Source: DAIOEK01 sp963721445 (lineage in GTDB: Bacteria > Chloroflexota > Anaerolineae > Anaerolineales > Anaerolineaceae). From it: a DNA stretch of 64,000 nucleotides. The notes under the pieces are model-generated. The model was given only the letters and a program-made list of their open reading frames with translations, did no database searches and was not told where the DNA came from. This document shows positions 43,800 to 53,049 of the stretch, piece by piece. Where the stretch lies: contig CAVRIZ010000005.1 of assembly GCA_963721445.1 (NCBI GenBank), forward strand, positions 1,178,001 to 1,242,000, written 5' to 3'. Made by a program: the position numbers and the translations under genes. How positions within the stretch are numbered: position 1 is the stretch's first letter; the number at the start of each line of letters is the position of its first letter.

Positions 43800-46220
43800 T
43801 CAGGGAGAATCAAATACCCGGTTTCTTCCATCGACTTTTGCCTGGTACATTGACTGGTCCGCGGCAGAGATCAGAGCTTGAAGGGATGGGTATTGGTCAG
43901 ACATGGTAATGACTCCCAGACTGGCCGTTATGAATATATCCATGTCTTGGACATGGGTCCTCGTCTCGGCGATATTCCTCCGAATTCGCTCGGCAACCAA
44001 TAGTGCTCGTTGCATATCCGTTTCAGGTAGGAGCAAGATGAATTCTTCGCCCCCAATTCTTCCTGATATATCCATCTTTCTAAGCGAACTCGAAAGAACT
44101 GATGCAACATTCTGCAATACCCGATCACCCGTTGCATGCCCGTAGTGATCATTTACCTCTTTGAAGTGATCTAAATCCAGAAATATCAGCGAGAACGGGT
44201 TTTTATGGCGCTTATATCGTTCGAATTCTCTCTCGCCTAATTCGAAAAAATGATGCCGGTTAAATAATCCGGTTAGATTATCCAAAATCGCCATCTGTTC
44301 CACTTTCTCGAATAGACGGGCATTCTCAATCGCGATGGCTGCCTGCCCGGCAAATAGTTCCAATCTCTCGATGTGGATTCGGGTATACATATTTGGCTGG
44401 TCGCTATCTAGATTGATATATCCAACTACTTTTCCCTTAATATGGATGGGTGCGCCCAGGTAGGATCTGATCCAAGAAGAGGAAATCCTTTGAACCCAGA
44501 TCGGATCAGTTTTCGTGTCCATAACAACAACCGGCGCGCCAGTGGTGGCCATACGATGAAGAGTGGGTGTTTCCGAAACGATTAAATGTACTTGTGATAC
44601 CAATTTTTCCAATAATTCCGCATCATAACCGCGTGCCCGTACGATCTTCGCGGCTCCATCTTCTCCAACCAGCATGATATTGGCGTGATTATTCGGAATG
44701 ACTTTTTCCAGGTTTATCAGAATCCGATCCAGGACCTCCTCAAAATTTAATGTACTACTTAACGCGGAGATGCTTCCGCTCAACGCTTCTGCGAATATAC
44801 GTTCCTGTTTTTCCGATTCTTCCACTTCTTTGCGCTGAGTGATATCGTTGAAAGATAAGAATAAACATTGCCGATTCTCATAATGGGTCAGATTGGCAGA
44901 GATCACAACCCAAATTTCCCGTCCTACCTGGGTGGTCATCTGGACCTCGTAATCTGATAATAATCCATGTTGCTTGGCGTGTTTATATATCTCATGGATC
45001 TCATTTTTATCCGGGAAATATTTCTCCATCTTTAATCCCCGGTTGTATCGATTATTGATATCAAGCAAAGAACTCGCCCGCCGATTATAGAAGAGTATTT
45101 CCAGGGAGCGTTGATCGACAATAATTACCGGTAATGCCGCCTGTTCGATCAATTCCTGATACCTCAGCTCGCTCTCCCGTAATCCAATTTCAGCCAACTT
45201 CCGTGAGGTAATATCCCGTAGAATGATTGCCTGCCCAAAATAGGTTTTATTCTTTTTGAAAAGCTTATGGCATTGGAATTCAAGAAAACGCGAACCAGAC
45301 TTCATCTCCAATTCTGCACTCAGGGGAACATGTTGTTCTTCTTGAATATATCGGTGCCTCAATAGTGGGATTACTTCGAACAGCTCATTGCCTATAGCTG
45401 CTTTCGGCATTACCTCAAATAAATTTTGCGCTGCGGGATTGATCTCAACAATTCTGTTCTGAGAATCCAATATAATTACCCCGTCACCGATGTTTTCTAT
45501 GATGAACTCGCTATCCATCGGAGACAGGTCAAATAATTTCGTTTTGAATATACCCCAGGCAATAATCAGTCCGGTCAGAGAGAAAGCAACCGGAGTGAGA
45601 TCCATTCCTCTTACGGGACTTAATCCCAATATATAAAGGATATTCCAGGCGATCGGGATTGGTACACCAATCAGTAAAGTGATGGATTGACGGCGGTACA
45701 CATAACGATTTCGAATTGCATTTATTACCAGAACCCCGGTGGCGATTGCGGTCAATACATATATGTAAAGAATATTGATGTAAAACCCAACCCCATGGTG
45801 ATAAACGAGGATGGTTGATCCCCGTACCCATTCAAAATCAGACCATATAAGGTGGTGGCTCTCATTCGTCAAAGTAAGTCCCAAAATGATGATCGGGACT
45901 ATCCAGATTCCCATCGAAATCCATTTAGAATTCTTTCGTAACATCGAAGTGTACTGCAGAGCGAAAAGGAAAAACAAGGGTGCTGTGCTCACAATTCCAA
46001 AATAGGCGACCTTCGACCAGAAGACCTTTTCTTCTATGGTTATTACCAGTGTCTCCACTGCTGTTGTGGAAGCCCACATCGCAACCGAAGCCATCAACAA
46101 CGATAGTTCCAAAGCTCCCGGAATCTTTTTACGTTTCCAGAGCAGAAGAAAGACCACCAAACACAGAATTGTGGAAAAGACCAGGGTGGTTGCATAAAAA
46201 ATGATCCGCCAATCTTGCAT
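43800..46220 (-). CDS. 7TM sensor diguanylate cyclase with PAS, PAS, GAF and GGDEF domains
   Basis: The product is about 806 residues. An N-terminal seven-helix membrane region (about 1-225, histidine-kinase-type 7TM sensor) is followed by two PAS domains (about 235-350 and 360-480; IENIGDGVIILDSQNRIVEI, ELIEQAALPVIIVDQ). A GAF domain follows (about 500-640; EEVLDRILINLEKVIPNNHA). The GGDEF domain (about 645-805) has LDNLTGLFNRHHFFELGER, an inhibitory-site RKMD and RIGGEEF. It synthesises cyclic di-GMP in response to membrane or cytosolic signals. The start is ATG 46220 (GTG 46223 is also in frame). Monocistronic. Confidence 0.93.
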   Translation of the reverse strand: MQDWRIIFYATTLVFSTILCLVVFLLLWKRKKIPGALELSLLMASVAMWASTTAVETLVITIEEKVFWSKVAYFGIVSTAPLFFLFALQYTSMLRKNSKWISMGIWIVPIIILGLTLTNESHHLIWSDFEWVRGSTILVYHHGVGFYINILYIYVLTAIATGVLVINAIRNRYVYRRQSITLLIGVPIPIAWNILYILGLSPVRGMDLTPVAFSLTGLIIAWGIFKTKLFDLSPMDSEFIIENIGDGVIILDSQNRIVEINPAAQNLFEVMPKAAIGNELFEVIPLLRHRYIQEEQHVPLSAELEMKSGSRFLEFQCHKLFKKNKTYFGQAIILRDITSRKLAEIGLRESELRYQELIEQAALPVIIVDQRSLEILFYNRRASSLLDINNRYNRGLKMEKYFPDKNEIHEIYKHAKQHGLLSDYEVQMTTQVGREIWVVISANLTHYENRQCLFLSFNDITQRKEVEESEKQERIFAEALSGSISALSSTLNFEEVLDRILINLEKVIPNNHANIMLVGEDGAAKIVRARGYDAELLEKLVSQVHLIVSETPTLHRMATTGAPVVVMDTKTDPIWVQRISSSWIRSYLGAPIHIKGKVVGYINLDSDQPNMYTRIHIERLELFAGQAAIAIENARLFEKVEQMAILDNLTGLFNRHHFFELGEREFERYKRHKNPFSLIFLDLDHFKEVNDHYGHATGDRVLQNVASVLSSSLRKMDISGRIGGEEFILLLPETDMQRALLVAERIRRNIAETRTHVQDMDIFITASLGVITMSDQYPSLQALISAADQSMYQAKVDGRNRVFDSP

Positions 46221-46304
46221 CACTTTTGTTAAACTCCGATTATTAATTCAAGTTAATTCAGTAGGTGAAATTAAAACAAGTGAATCTTATCATGTAGTTT
46301 GATT

Positions 46305-46345
46305 AATAAAAATACCGGCGACGTCAAGAACCGCCGCCGGCTTAT
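46305..46345 (-). terminator. Terminator after mscL
   Basis: On the minus strand CCGGCG (46340-46335) pairs with CGCCGG (46320-46315), followed by TATTTTTATT. Confidence 0.7.
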
Positions 46346-46357
46346 TGCAAAATGCTT

Positions 46358-46786
46358 TTATAGATCGGATGTGCAATGTGGGCAACGGGTCGCTTTAAGG
46401 GGAATGGCTGACAAACAACGAGGGCATTCCTTGGTAGATGGGGCTGAAACGGGTTCTGGTTTTTTCATCTTATTGATCGCTTTGATCACCAGGAAAATCA
46501 CGAAAGCAACAATCACGAAATCGATGATGGCATTGATAAATATGCCGTAGTTCAAGGTCGGAGCCCCGGCCGCCTGAGCATCAGCCAGGGTGGTAAATCC
46601 CTTACCGGATAGATCGACGAAGAGGTCTGTAAAATTGACTCCACCCAGCAGGAGCCCGATCGGTGGCATGATGATGTCATTGACTAAGGATGTGATTATT
46701 TTTCCAAATGCACCGCCAATGATCACGGCAACAGCCAGATCCACCACATTGCCACGCATTAAAAATTCTTTGAATTCTTTCCACAT
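46358..46786 (-). CDS. mscL: Large-conductance mechanosensitive channel MscL with C-terminal zinc ribbon
   Basis: The 142-residue product starts MWKEFKEFLMRGNVVDLAVA, followed by TM1 (VIIGGAFGKIITSLVNDIIMP), the periplasmic loop (about 45-75) and TM2 (IFINAIIDFVIVAFVIFLVI). The C-terminus replaces the usual helical bundle end with a rubredoxin-like CPRC-x10-CPHC zinc knuckle. It protects against hypo-osmotic shock. The ATG at 46786 follows a strong AAGGAGG; an upstream in-frame extension to 46891 is not part of the gene. Confidence 0.95.
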   Translation of the reverse strand: MWKEFKEFLMRGNVVDLAVAVIIGGAFGKIITSLVNDIIMPPIGLLLGGVNFTDLFVDLSGKGFTTLADAQAAGAPTLNYGIFINAIIDFVIVAFVIFLVIKAINKMKKPEPVSAPSTKECPRCLSAIPLKATRCPHCTSDL

Positions 46787-46884
46787 AATTCCTCCTTTTC
46801 CATCCCTCGAAAATAGAAACAGATCTAGATCCATTGTAGAAGAACCATGGAGAAATAACAAGCCAACCTGTTGATTATTATCCC

Positions 46885-46912
46885 TTGACAAATCGTTAAT
46901 TTAACGTAAAAT
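46885..46912 (+). promoter_or_regulatory. Promoter with operator inside the spacer (ArsR-DUF2087 gene)
   Basis: TTGACA (46885-46890) and TAAAAT (46907-46912) are 16 bp apart. A perfect inverted repeat CGTTAA-T-TTAACG (46894-46906) fills the spacer, the classic location for a dimeric ArsR-type repressor. Autoregulation is likely. Confidence 0.7.
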
Positions 46913-46951
46913 CATTTCGATGTTCATCGTATTATATCGATGGAGGTGCTT

Positions 46952-47524
46952 TTGATAAAAGACGAGATACTTCAGGATTTACTCACGTTTTATAAGGCAT
47001 TATCCGATGCGAACCGGCTGAAAATCATCGGATTGCTGGCGGCAAAATCATATTCCGTCGAACAAATTGCCAGCATGTTAGGGATCGGGGTGTCCACAGC
47101 TTCACACCACCTATCACGCCTGTCTGAAGCAAATCTGGTTACAGCCAGAGCAGAAGGGCATTACTATTATTATTCTCTCAGAACGGAGGTCTTGAAGACC
47201 ATGACTGAAAACATACTTAAATCAGAAAATCTATCCCGGTTATCCGAAACCGCAAATTTGGACGCTGTCGACCAGAAGGTATTGAATTCATTCCTGGATA
47301 AGGATGGCAAGATCAAGTCATTTCCATCCCAGGCAAAGAAATTCGCAATCGTTCTGCGGTATGTGGTAAAAGCCTTCGATAAAGATGTGCATTACTCAGA
47401 AAAGGAAGTGAATGAGATCCTTCTCCACTTCAACCGTGATACTGCTTCTCTGCGACGTGGATTGATTGAGAATCATCTGATGGAGCGGGAGAGCGGGGGC
47501 GGCGCCTATTGGCGAGTGGAATAG
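46952..47524 (+). CDS. ArsR-family regulator fused to DUF2087
   Basis: The product has about 190 residues. The N-terminal winged helix (about 10-85; LTFYKALSDANRLKIIGLLA, SVEQIASMLGIGVSTASHHL) is ArsR-like without obvious metal-binding cysteines. The C-terminal DUF2087 domain (about 105-188; GKIKSFPSQAKKFAIVLRYV, YSEKEVNEIL, SLRRGLIENHLMERESGG) is a small wHTH-related domain. The start is ambiguous: ATG 46940 is in frame, but it lies upstream of GGAGGTG (46942-46948), which is ideally placed for TTG 46952, so the TTG is preferred. Confidence 0.85.
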   Translation: MIKDEILQDLLTFYKALSDANRLKIIGLLAAKSYSVEQIASMLGIGVSTASHHLSRLSEANLVTARAEGHYYYYSLRTEVLKTMTENILKSENLSRLSETANLDAVDQKVLNSFLDKDGKIKSFPSQAKKFAIVLRYVVKAFDKDVHYSEKEVNEILLHFNRDTASLRRGLIENHLMERESGGGAYWRVE

Positions 47525-47532
47525 TCGTCTGG

Positions 47533-47561
47533 TTGACACTCCCTCTGTCCACGAGTAGAAT
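47533..47561 (+). promoter_or_regulatory. Leaderless promoter of uvrD/pcrA
   Basis: TTGACA (47533-47538), 17-bp spacer, TAGAAT (47556-47561). The GTG start codon is at 47568, exactly where transcription should begin, and no Shine-Dalgarno is present. Confidence 0.75.
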
Positions 47562-47567
47562 GACCCA

Positions 47568-49790
47568 GTGGACTTTCTAAAATATCTCAATTCCCAACAA
47601 CATCAAGCGGTAACCGCAAAAGATGGACCGGTGCTCGTACTGGCCGGTCCAGGGTCTGGTAAAACGCGTGTATTAACCCACCGGATAGCCTATCTTATCG
47701 GCAGTCAAGGTGTTCGTCCATTTAATATTCTGGCGGTCACCTTCACCAACAAGGCTGCCCGGGTGATGGAAAGCCGGGTCTATGAACTTCTGGGCGGGGA
47801 GCAGCGCGGCATCATGCTGGGCACTTTCCATTCGGTCTGTGCCCGCATCCTCCGCCGTGAAGCCCAACATCTGGGCGTCACCCAAAACTTTTCCATTTAC
47901 GATGAGGACGACCAACAGGCACTCGTCAAACGGGCGTTGCGCGAACTTAATATTGACGACAAAACCAACCGTCCTTCAACAGTACTTAACGCGATCTCCC
48001 GCGCCAAGAATGACATGATCACTCCGGATAAGCTCGAAATTAAAGGCTATCGGGATCAAGTAATTCAGAAGGTTTTTCAACGCTATCAGGAATTATTGCT
48101 GGCTTGTAATGCTTTGGATTTTGATGATCTTTTACTCGGGACAGCCCGCGTGCTGGAACAGGTGTCCTCTGTGAGGGAGTACTATGCCCACCGTTTCGAG
48201 CATATCCTGGTGGATGAATTTCAAGATACCAATCTCGCCCAATACAGCCTCCTTAAACACCTGGCTTCCGAACACCGGAATCTGTTTGTCGTAGGTGATG
48301 AGGACCAGTCCATTTATCGTTGGCGCGGTGCGGATTATCAAAACGTCTTACGGTTCGAAAAGGACTATCCGGATTATCAGAAGATCCTTCTGGAACAAAA
48401 TTACCGGTCCTCTCAGATGATCCTGGATGTTGCCCGTGCCGTGATCGACCGTAACCATAACAGAACGCCGAAACGATTGTTTACCGAAAAAGGAAAGGGC
48501 GAGCGGATCAATCTGTACGAAGCAACCGATGATCACGCCGAGGCGGAGTACGTTGTTCAGAAAATTGTCGAGGAAGTCAAGCAGAAGAGGGCTGTCCTGG
48601 CTGATTTTGCGGTGATGTACCGGACCAACGCCCAATCCCGACTGATGGAAGAGTCCTTCCTCCACGCCGGGATTCCCTATAGGTTGGTGGGCGCGCAGCG
48701 GTTTTACGGTCGGAGAGAGGTGAAAGATTGCATCGCCTACCTACGCCTGCTTCACAACCCGAATGACGATAATAGCCTGGAACGGATCATCAACGTTCCC
48801 CTGCGGGGAATCGGTGACAAGACAATTCTAACGCTGCGGGAGTATTCCGTTCAACTCGGAACCCCACCGACCAATATATTACTGGACCTCGTTCGAGGAG
48901 AATCTTCTCCGCATTGGAAGCAATTTGGTGGAACGGCCGCCAGACGGTTGGCCGATTTTGGCAGCCGATTGGAAGAATGGCTGGCTTTGAAGGAAACCCT
49001 TCCGCTTCCAAAGCTGTTTGCCCGCATCCTGGAAGATATTGATTATCGCAGTTACATATCGGATGAAAGCGAAGAAGGCGCGGACCGCTGGGAAAATGTA
49101 GAAGAGTTGATGCGGGTTGCCTATGACTACGAATCAACCGGACTGACAGCATTTCTCGAGAATCTAGCCCTGGTTGCCGACCAAGATACCCTCCCCGACC
49201 GGCCCGATGCGCCCACGTTGTTGACCCTGCATGCCAGCAAAGGTCTGGAATTCCCGATCGTGTTCATTTCAGGATTGGACGAAAAACTTTTACCACATTC
49301 CAGGTCCATGGATGATGAGGAAGAAATGGCCGAGGAGCGACGCCTTTTCTATGTCGGGATTACAAGGACCCGGGAACGATTATTTCTAACCAGAGCCGAA
49401 TCTCGAGCCATGTTCGGTGGATATGATTTCACCGATCCCTGCCGTTTTCTGGCTGATATTCCATCCAGCCTGATAAATACCACCCGCAGACCGGCTGCAA
49501 AAGTCTCACAATTCTGGCGCAAGGATGACGAGCCACAAGAACACAATAAAACGGGATATGGCTCAACTGTGATCTGGAATATGGGTGCAAATCAGCACAA
49601 GGTCAAAACAGTTGTTGAGCAGAAGTATAAAGAGAATATGAGGGTAGTTCATCCTTCCTGGGGCGAAGGTCTGGTGCTTGAAAGCAAACTGCTCGATGCT
49701 GAAGAGATCGTGGTTGTGGAATTCGACACGGTTGGTCTTAAACGATTGGATGCTGCTCTGGCCAATCTCACAATTCTGGAAAAGAAATGA
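47568..49790 (+). CDS. UvrD/PcrA-type ATP-dependent DNA helicase
   Basis: The 740-residue SF1A helicase starts at GTG (MDFLKYLNSQQHQAVTAKDG). Motifs run in order: Walker A AGPGSGKTRVLTHRIAYL, motif Ia AVTFTNKAARVM, motif II VDEFQDTN, motif III GDEDQSIYRWRGAD, motif IV LEQNYRSSQMIL, motif V TLHASKGLEFPIVFISG, motif VI RRLFYVGITRTRERLFLT. A C-terminal PcrA-like tail (VVHPSWGEGLVLESKLLDAE) may contact RNA polymerase. Roles: nucleotide excision repair and conflict resolution. galE follows after 25 nt. Confidence 0.95.
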   Translation: MDFLKYLNSQQHQAVTAKDGPVLVLAGPGSGKTRVLTHRIAYLIGSQGVRPFNILAVTFTNKAARVMESRVYELLGGEQRGIMLGTFHSVCARILRREAQHLGVTQNFSIYDEDDQQALVKRALRELNIDDKTNRPSTVLNAISRAKNDMITPDKLEIKGYRDQVIQKVFQRYQELLLACNALDFDDLLLGTARVLEQVSSVREYYAHRFEHILVDEFQDTNLAQYSLLKHLASEHRNLFVVGDEDQSIYRWRGADYQNVLRFEKDYPDYQKILLEQNYRSSQMILDVARAVIDRNHNRTPKRLFTEKGKGERINLYEATDDHAEAEYVVQKIVEEVKQKRAVLADFAVMYRTNAQSRLMEESFLHAGIPYRLVGAQRFYGRREVKDCIAYLRLLHNPNDDNSLERIINVPLRGIGDKTILTLREYSVQLGTPPTNILLDLVRGESSPHWKQFGGTAARRLADFGSRLEEWLALKETLPLPKLFARILEDIDYRSYISDESEEGADRWENVEELMRVAYDYESTGLTAFLENLALVADQDTLPDRPDAPTLLTLHASKGLEFPIVFISGLDEKLLPHSRSMDDEEEMAEERRLFYVGITRTRERLFLTRAESRAMFGGYDFTDPCRFLADIPSSLINTTRRPAAKVSQFWRKDDEPQEHNKTGYGSTVIWNMGANQHKVKTVVEQKYKENMRVVHPSWGEGLVLESKLLDAEEIVVVEFDTVGLKRLDAALANLTILEKK

Positions 49791-49815
49791 CCTTTCGTAA
49801 ATCTGAGGTGGACTG

Positions 49816-50791
49816 ATGAAACTATTTGTGACCGGCGGAGCGGGTTATATCGGATCTGCGACAACGGCGTTATTACTGGAAGCTGGTCATGAGGTCACTG
49901 TTTACGACTCGCTCGTCAAAGGCTATCGGCAGGCTATCCCTTCGGGAGCTCATTTTATCCAGGGAGATGTAGGCGATGAAGCTTCACTCATGGCTGCCCT
50001 TCAGTGCGACAACTATGATGCCGTGATGCATTTCGCAGCGTTCATCGAAGCCGGTGAGAGCATGAAAGATCCCGGTCGTTTCTTCAGAGAACAATTTCAC
50101 CAACACGCTGACCCTTTTGGATTGTATGAGCAAAGCCGGGATACCAAGGCTGGTATTCTCATCCACCGCCGGGATCTTCGCATCAAATGACCAGCCGCTC
50201 GACGAGGACAGCCTAATCGGTCCTGCCAGTGTTTACGGGCAGACCAAGTGGATGGTGGAACAATCTCTGGAATGGTACGGCCGGATTCACGGCTTGAAAT
50301 ACGCCTGCCTGCGCTATTTCAATGCGGCTGGCGCCCTCCCGAGCAGGGGGGAAGCCCACCAACCGGAGAGTCATCTAATCCCCCTGGTGTTGCAGGTCGC
50401 CCTCGGACAACGCCCCAATATCGCCATATTCGGCACCGACTACTCCACGCCGGATGGGACGAATATTCGCGATTACATCCACATCCGCGACCTGGTCAGC
50501 GCCCACCTCTTGGCGTTGGAAGGACTCGATCAGCACAACAGGTTGATCTATAATCTGGGCTCGGGTCACGGTTATTCCGTACGCGAAGTGATCGAAACAG
50601 CCCGTAAGGTGACCGGTCACCCTATCCCCGCAGTTGAGGCTCCCCGTCGCCCTGGCGATGCTCCCCGATTGGTGGCCTGTTCTGATAAGATCCGCCGCGA
50701 ATTGGGCTGGCAGCCGCAAGTACCCGAACTGGAAGAGATCATCTCCTCGGCCTGGGAGTGGCACAAAAGTCATCCCAATGGTTGGGATTAA
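49816..50791 (+). CDS. galE: UDP-glucose 4-epimerase (one frameshift)
   Basis: Frames 49816-50190 and 50117-50791 form one epimerase of about 325 residues. The first frame has the NAD-binding FVTGGAGYIGSATTALL and DAVMHFAAFIEAGESM. The second has the catalytic Ser/Tyr-Lys region (RLVFSSTAGIFA, GPASVYGQTKWMVEQ), YACLRYFNAAGA and RDYIHIRDLVSAHLLALEGL. One extra base near 50087-50090 accounts for the break (join FFRNNFTNTLTLLDCM). It interconverts UDP-glucose and UDP-galactose for glycan synthesis. Shine-Dalgarno GAGGTGG precedes the ATG. Confidence 0.9.
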
Positions 50792-50794
50792 AGA

Positions 50795-50822
50795 ATAAGA
50801 GCGACCTGACGGTCGCTCTTAT
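50795..50822. terminator. Terminator between convergent galE and typA
   Basis: ATAAGAGCGACC (50795-50806) pairs perfectly with GGTCGCTCTTAT (50811-50822), loop TGAC. Confidence 0.85.
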
Positions 50823-50830
50823 ATGGTTTA

Positions 50831-52689
50831 CTACTCTTCGCCTAGTGCTTCTTTGGCTTTTTTGGTCTGCTTCCCGCGTTCATCGGTGCTTAGTATTCGC
50901 TTGCGGATCCGGAAATTGATCGGGGTTACTTCCAACAATTCATCTTCAGCCAGATATTCGATCGCCTCATCCAGGCTCATATCACGGGGGTGACCAGCCG
51001 GACTTCGATATCCTTATTGGATGAGCGCATGTTGGTGAGATGCTTGGTCTTGCATACATTCACATGCACATCGGCCGGACGCATCGTTTCGCCGATGACC
51101 ATACCTTCATACACATCCACTCCCGCGCCAACGAACAGGATGCCACGCTCTTCTGCGTTCTTGAGGCCGTACTTGGTGGAGACACCTGCCTCCCAGGCAA
51201 CGATGGAGCTGCTGGCACGTTGGGTGATGGGTCCGGCCAGTTCGTCATAGCCATGAAAGATCGAGGTGAGTACACCCATTCCGCGGGTGGCGGTGAGGAA
51301 TTGATAACGGAAACCAAGCAGTCCACGAACAGGGACAATGTAATTGAGCGAGACACTATTGTCAGGATTGTTGATCATATTGATCATCCGTCCGCGCCGG
51401 CTGCCCAGCATTTCAACCACAGATCCGACCGTTTCGGAGCTGGTTTCGATGTGGACATCTTCAAATGGCTCCAACAAGCGGCCGTCCTCATCCTGGTGGA
51501 AAATCGCTTCCGGGCGGGATACCTGGAACTCATATCCTTCGCGCCGCATGGTTTCGATCAGAATTGCCAGATGCAGTTCTCCGCGACCAGACACGACAAA
51601 CGTGTCCGCGAACTCGGTCTCAGCAACTCGCAGTGCCACATTGTTTTTGAGTTCGTCAAAGAGACGTTCACGAAGTTTACGGGAGGTGCTCCATTTGCCT
51701 TCCTTGCCGGTGAACGGGGAGGTATTTACTCCAAATGTCATCCTCACCGTAGGTTCTTCAACTTGAATGGTCGGGAGGGCAACGGGGTTTTCCGGATCAG
51801 CCAGCGTTTCTCCGATGGCAATCCCTTCCAAACCAGCGATGGCGATCACATCACCTGCGCTGGCTTTTTCCACCTCGATCTTCTCCAATCCCTGGAAAAC
51901 ATACAGGTAACGGGCTCTTTCATTCAGTACCTGCCCGGTATTGGTAATTCGAGCAAGTGGCTGCCCGGCGATGATATGCCCTGCGTGAATTACCCCGAGG
52001 GCGGTGGTTCCACGATAATCGTCATAACTGAGATTGGTCACCAGCAACTGAAGGGGCGCATCCGGATCCACCAATGGGCCGGGAATTTTATCGAGGATCG
52101 CCTGGAAGAGTGGCTGCAGGTCAGGGCTCATTTCGGGTCCATACCCGGCTTGACCGGTGATGCCATTGGCATAAATGATCGGGAAATCAGCCTGGTGATC
52201 ATCTGCGCCCAGTTCGACAAACAGATCAAATGTGTCGTTGAGGGTACGGTCTGGTTCGGCGTCTTTGCGGTCCATCTTGTTGATGACCAGGATCGCACGC
52301 AGTCCCATGGCAAGTGCCTTCTTGAGCACGAAACGGGTTTGAGCCATCGGACCTTCGGCTGCGTCAACGAGCAGGAGAACGCCATCCACCATATTGAGGA
52401 CGCGTTCCACCTCGCCGCCAAAGTCGGCGTGTCCGGGTGTGTCGATGATGTTGATCTTGACCAACCCGCCGGTTTTGGGATCGGGAATGGTGATGGCGGT
52501 ATTCTTCGCCAGAATGGTGATGCCGCGTTCACGTTCCAGATCATTGGAATCCATTACTCGTTCCATGACCTGCTGGTTTTCGCGGAAGACCCGCGCCTGT
52601 CGCAGAAGACCGTCCACCAGGGTGGTTTTGCCGTGGTCAACATGAGCGATGATGGCGATATTACGAATATCTTTTCGTTCGGATTGCAT
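50831..52689 (-). CDS. typA: Ribosome-associated GTPase TypA/BipA (one frameshift near C-terminus)
   Basis: The translational GTPase has G1 AHVDHGKTTLVDGLL, G2 RGIT, G3 DTPGHADFGGEV and G4 NKMDR, followed by beta-barrel and EF-G-like domains and the TypA-specific C-terminal domain (RGLLGFRYQFLTATRGMGVL). As written the frame stops at 50977 after EVRLVTPVI. One G missing from the run at 50986-50990 explains this; corrected, the protein continues RDMSLDEAIEYLAEDELLEV and ends at 50831, the normal family length. ATG 52689 (MQSERKDIRN) is chosen; ATG 52713 is possible, but further extensions would translate a leader hairpin. It acts in ribosome biogenesis and stress adaptation. Confidence 0.93.
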
Positions 52690-52719
52690 ATGCTTTTCTT
52701 CTTGCCTTTTCATAAAATA

Positions 52720-52739
52720 ACCCCGGCAAATACCGGGGT
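52720..52739 (-). promoter_or_regulatory. GC-rich hairpin with T-rich tail in the typA leader
   Basis: ACCCCGG-tatttg-CCGGGGT (minus strand, 52739-52720) is followed by TATTTT and lies between the typA promoter and its start codon. No leftward gene precedes it closely, so it is not simply an upstream terminator. It could attenuate typA transcription or shield the ribosome site. Confidence 0.45.
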
Positions 52740-52758
52740 GTCTTGCCAGCAAGGAATA

Positions 52759-52786
52759 AATATATCAGACTCAGCAGGCTTTTGAA
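52759..52786 (-). promoter_or_regulatory. Promoter of typA
   Basis: Minus strand TTCAAA (52786-52781), 16-bp spacer, TGA-TATATT (extended -10, 52767-52759). Predicted start near 52752, leader about 63 nt. Further upstream (52852-52867) is a palindrome ACGACA-taat-TGTCGT; the remaining gap to 53049 shows nothing else clear. Confidence 0.55.
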
Positions 52787-53049
52787 CAGAGGGGGATATC
52801 TACAAAGGTTGATAGGGAGACCCAAGAGGGGTGGCACAGCTAGTGGGAGGTACGACATAATTGTCGTGCTTTCGTATGGGAAATTATCAGACCCACGAAG
52901 AGATGCAGGTTGTGCGCAAGTTGCATTCTGAATAATATTGGTGATAATTACTGCATAGCGAACCAAATCAGGCTATTTTTATGAGTTTATTGCGTCAAAT
53001 CTGAAGGACGTATAAATCATAGTTTTGAAGCCACCGAGGTAGATGATCC

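Noticed and set aside
51040..52785. 581-codon plus-strand frame opposite typA
   Set aside because: It is the antisense shadow of the typA coding strand; the minus-strand frame has all GTPase motifs and this one has none.
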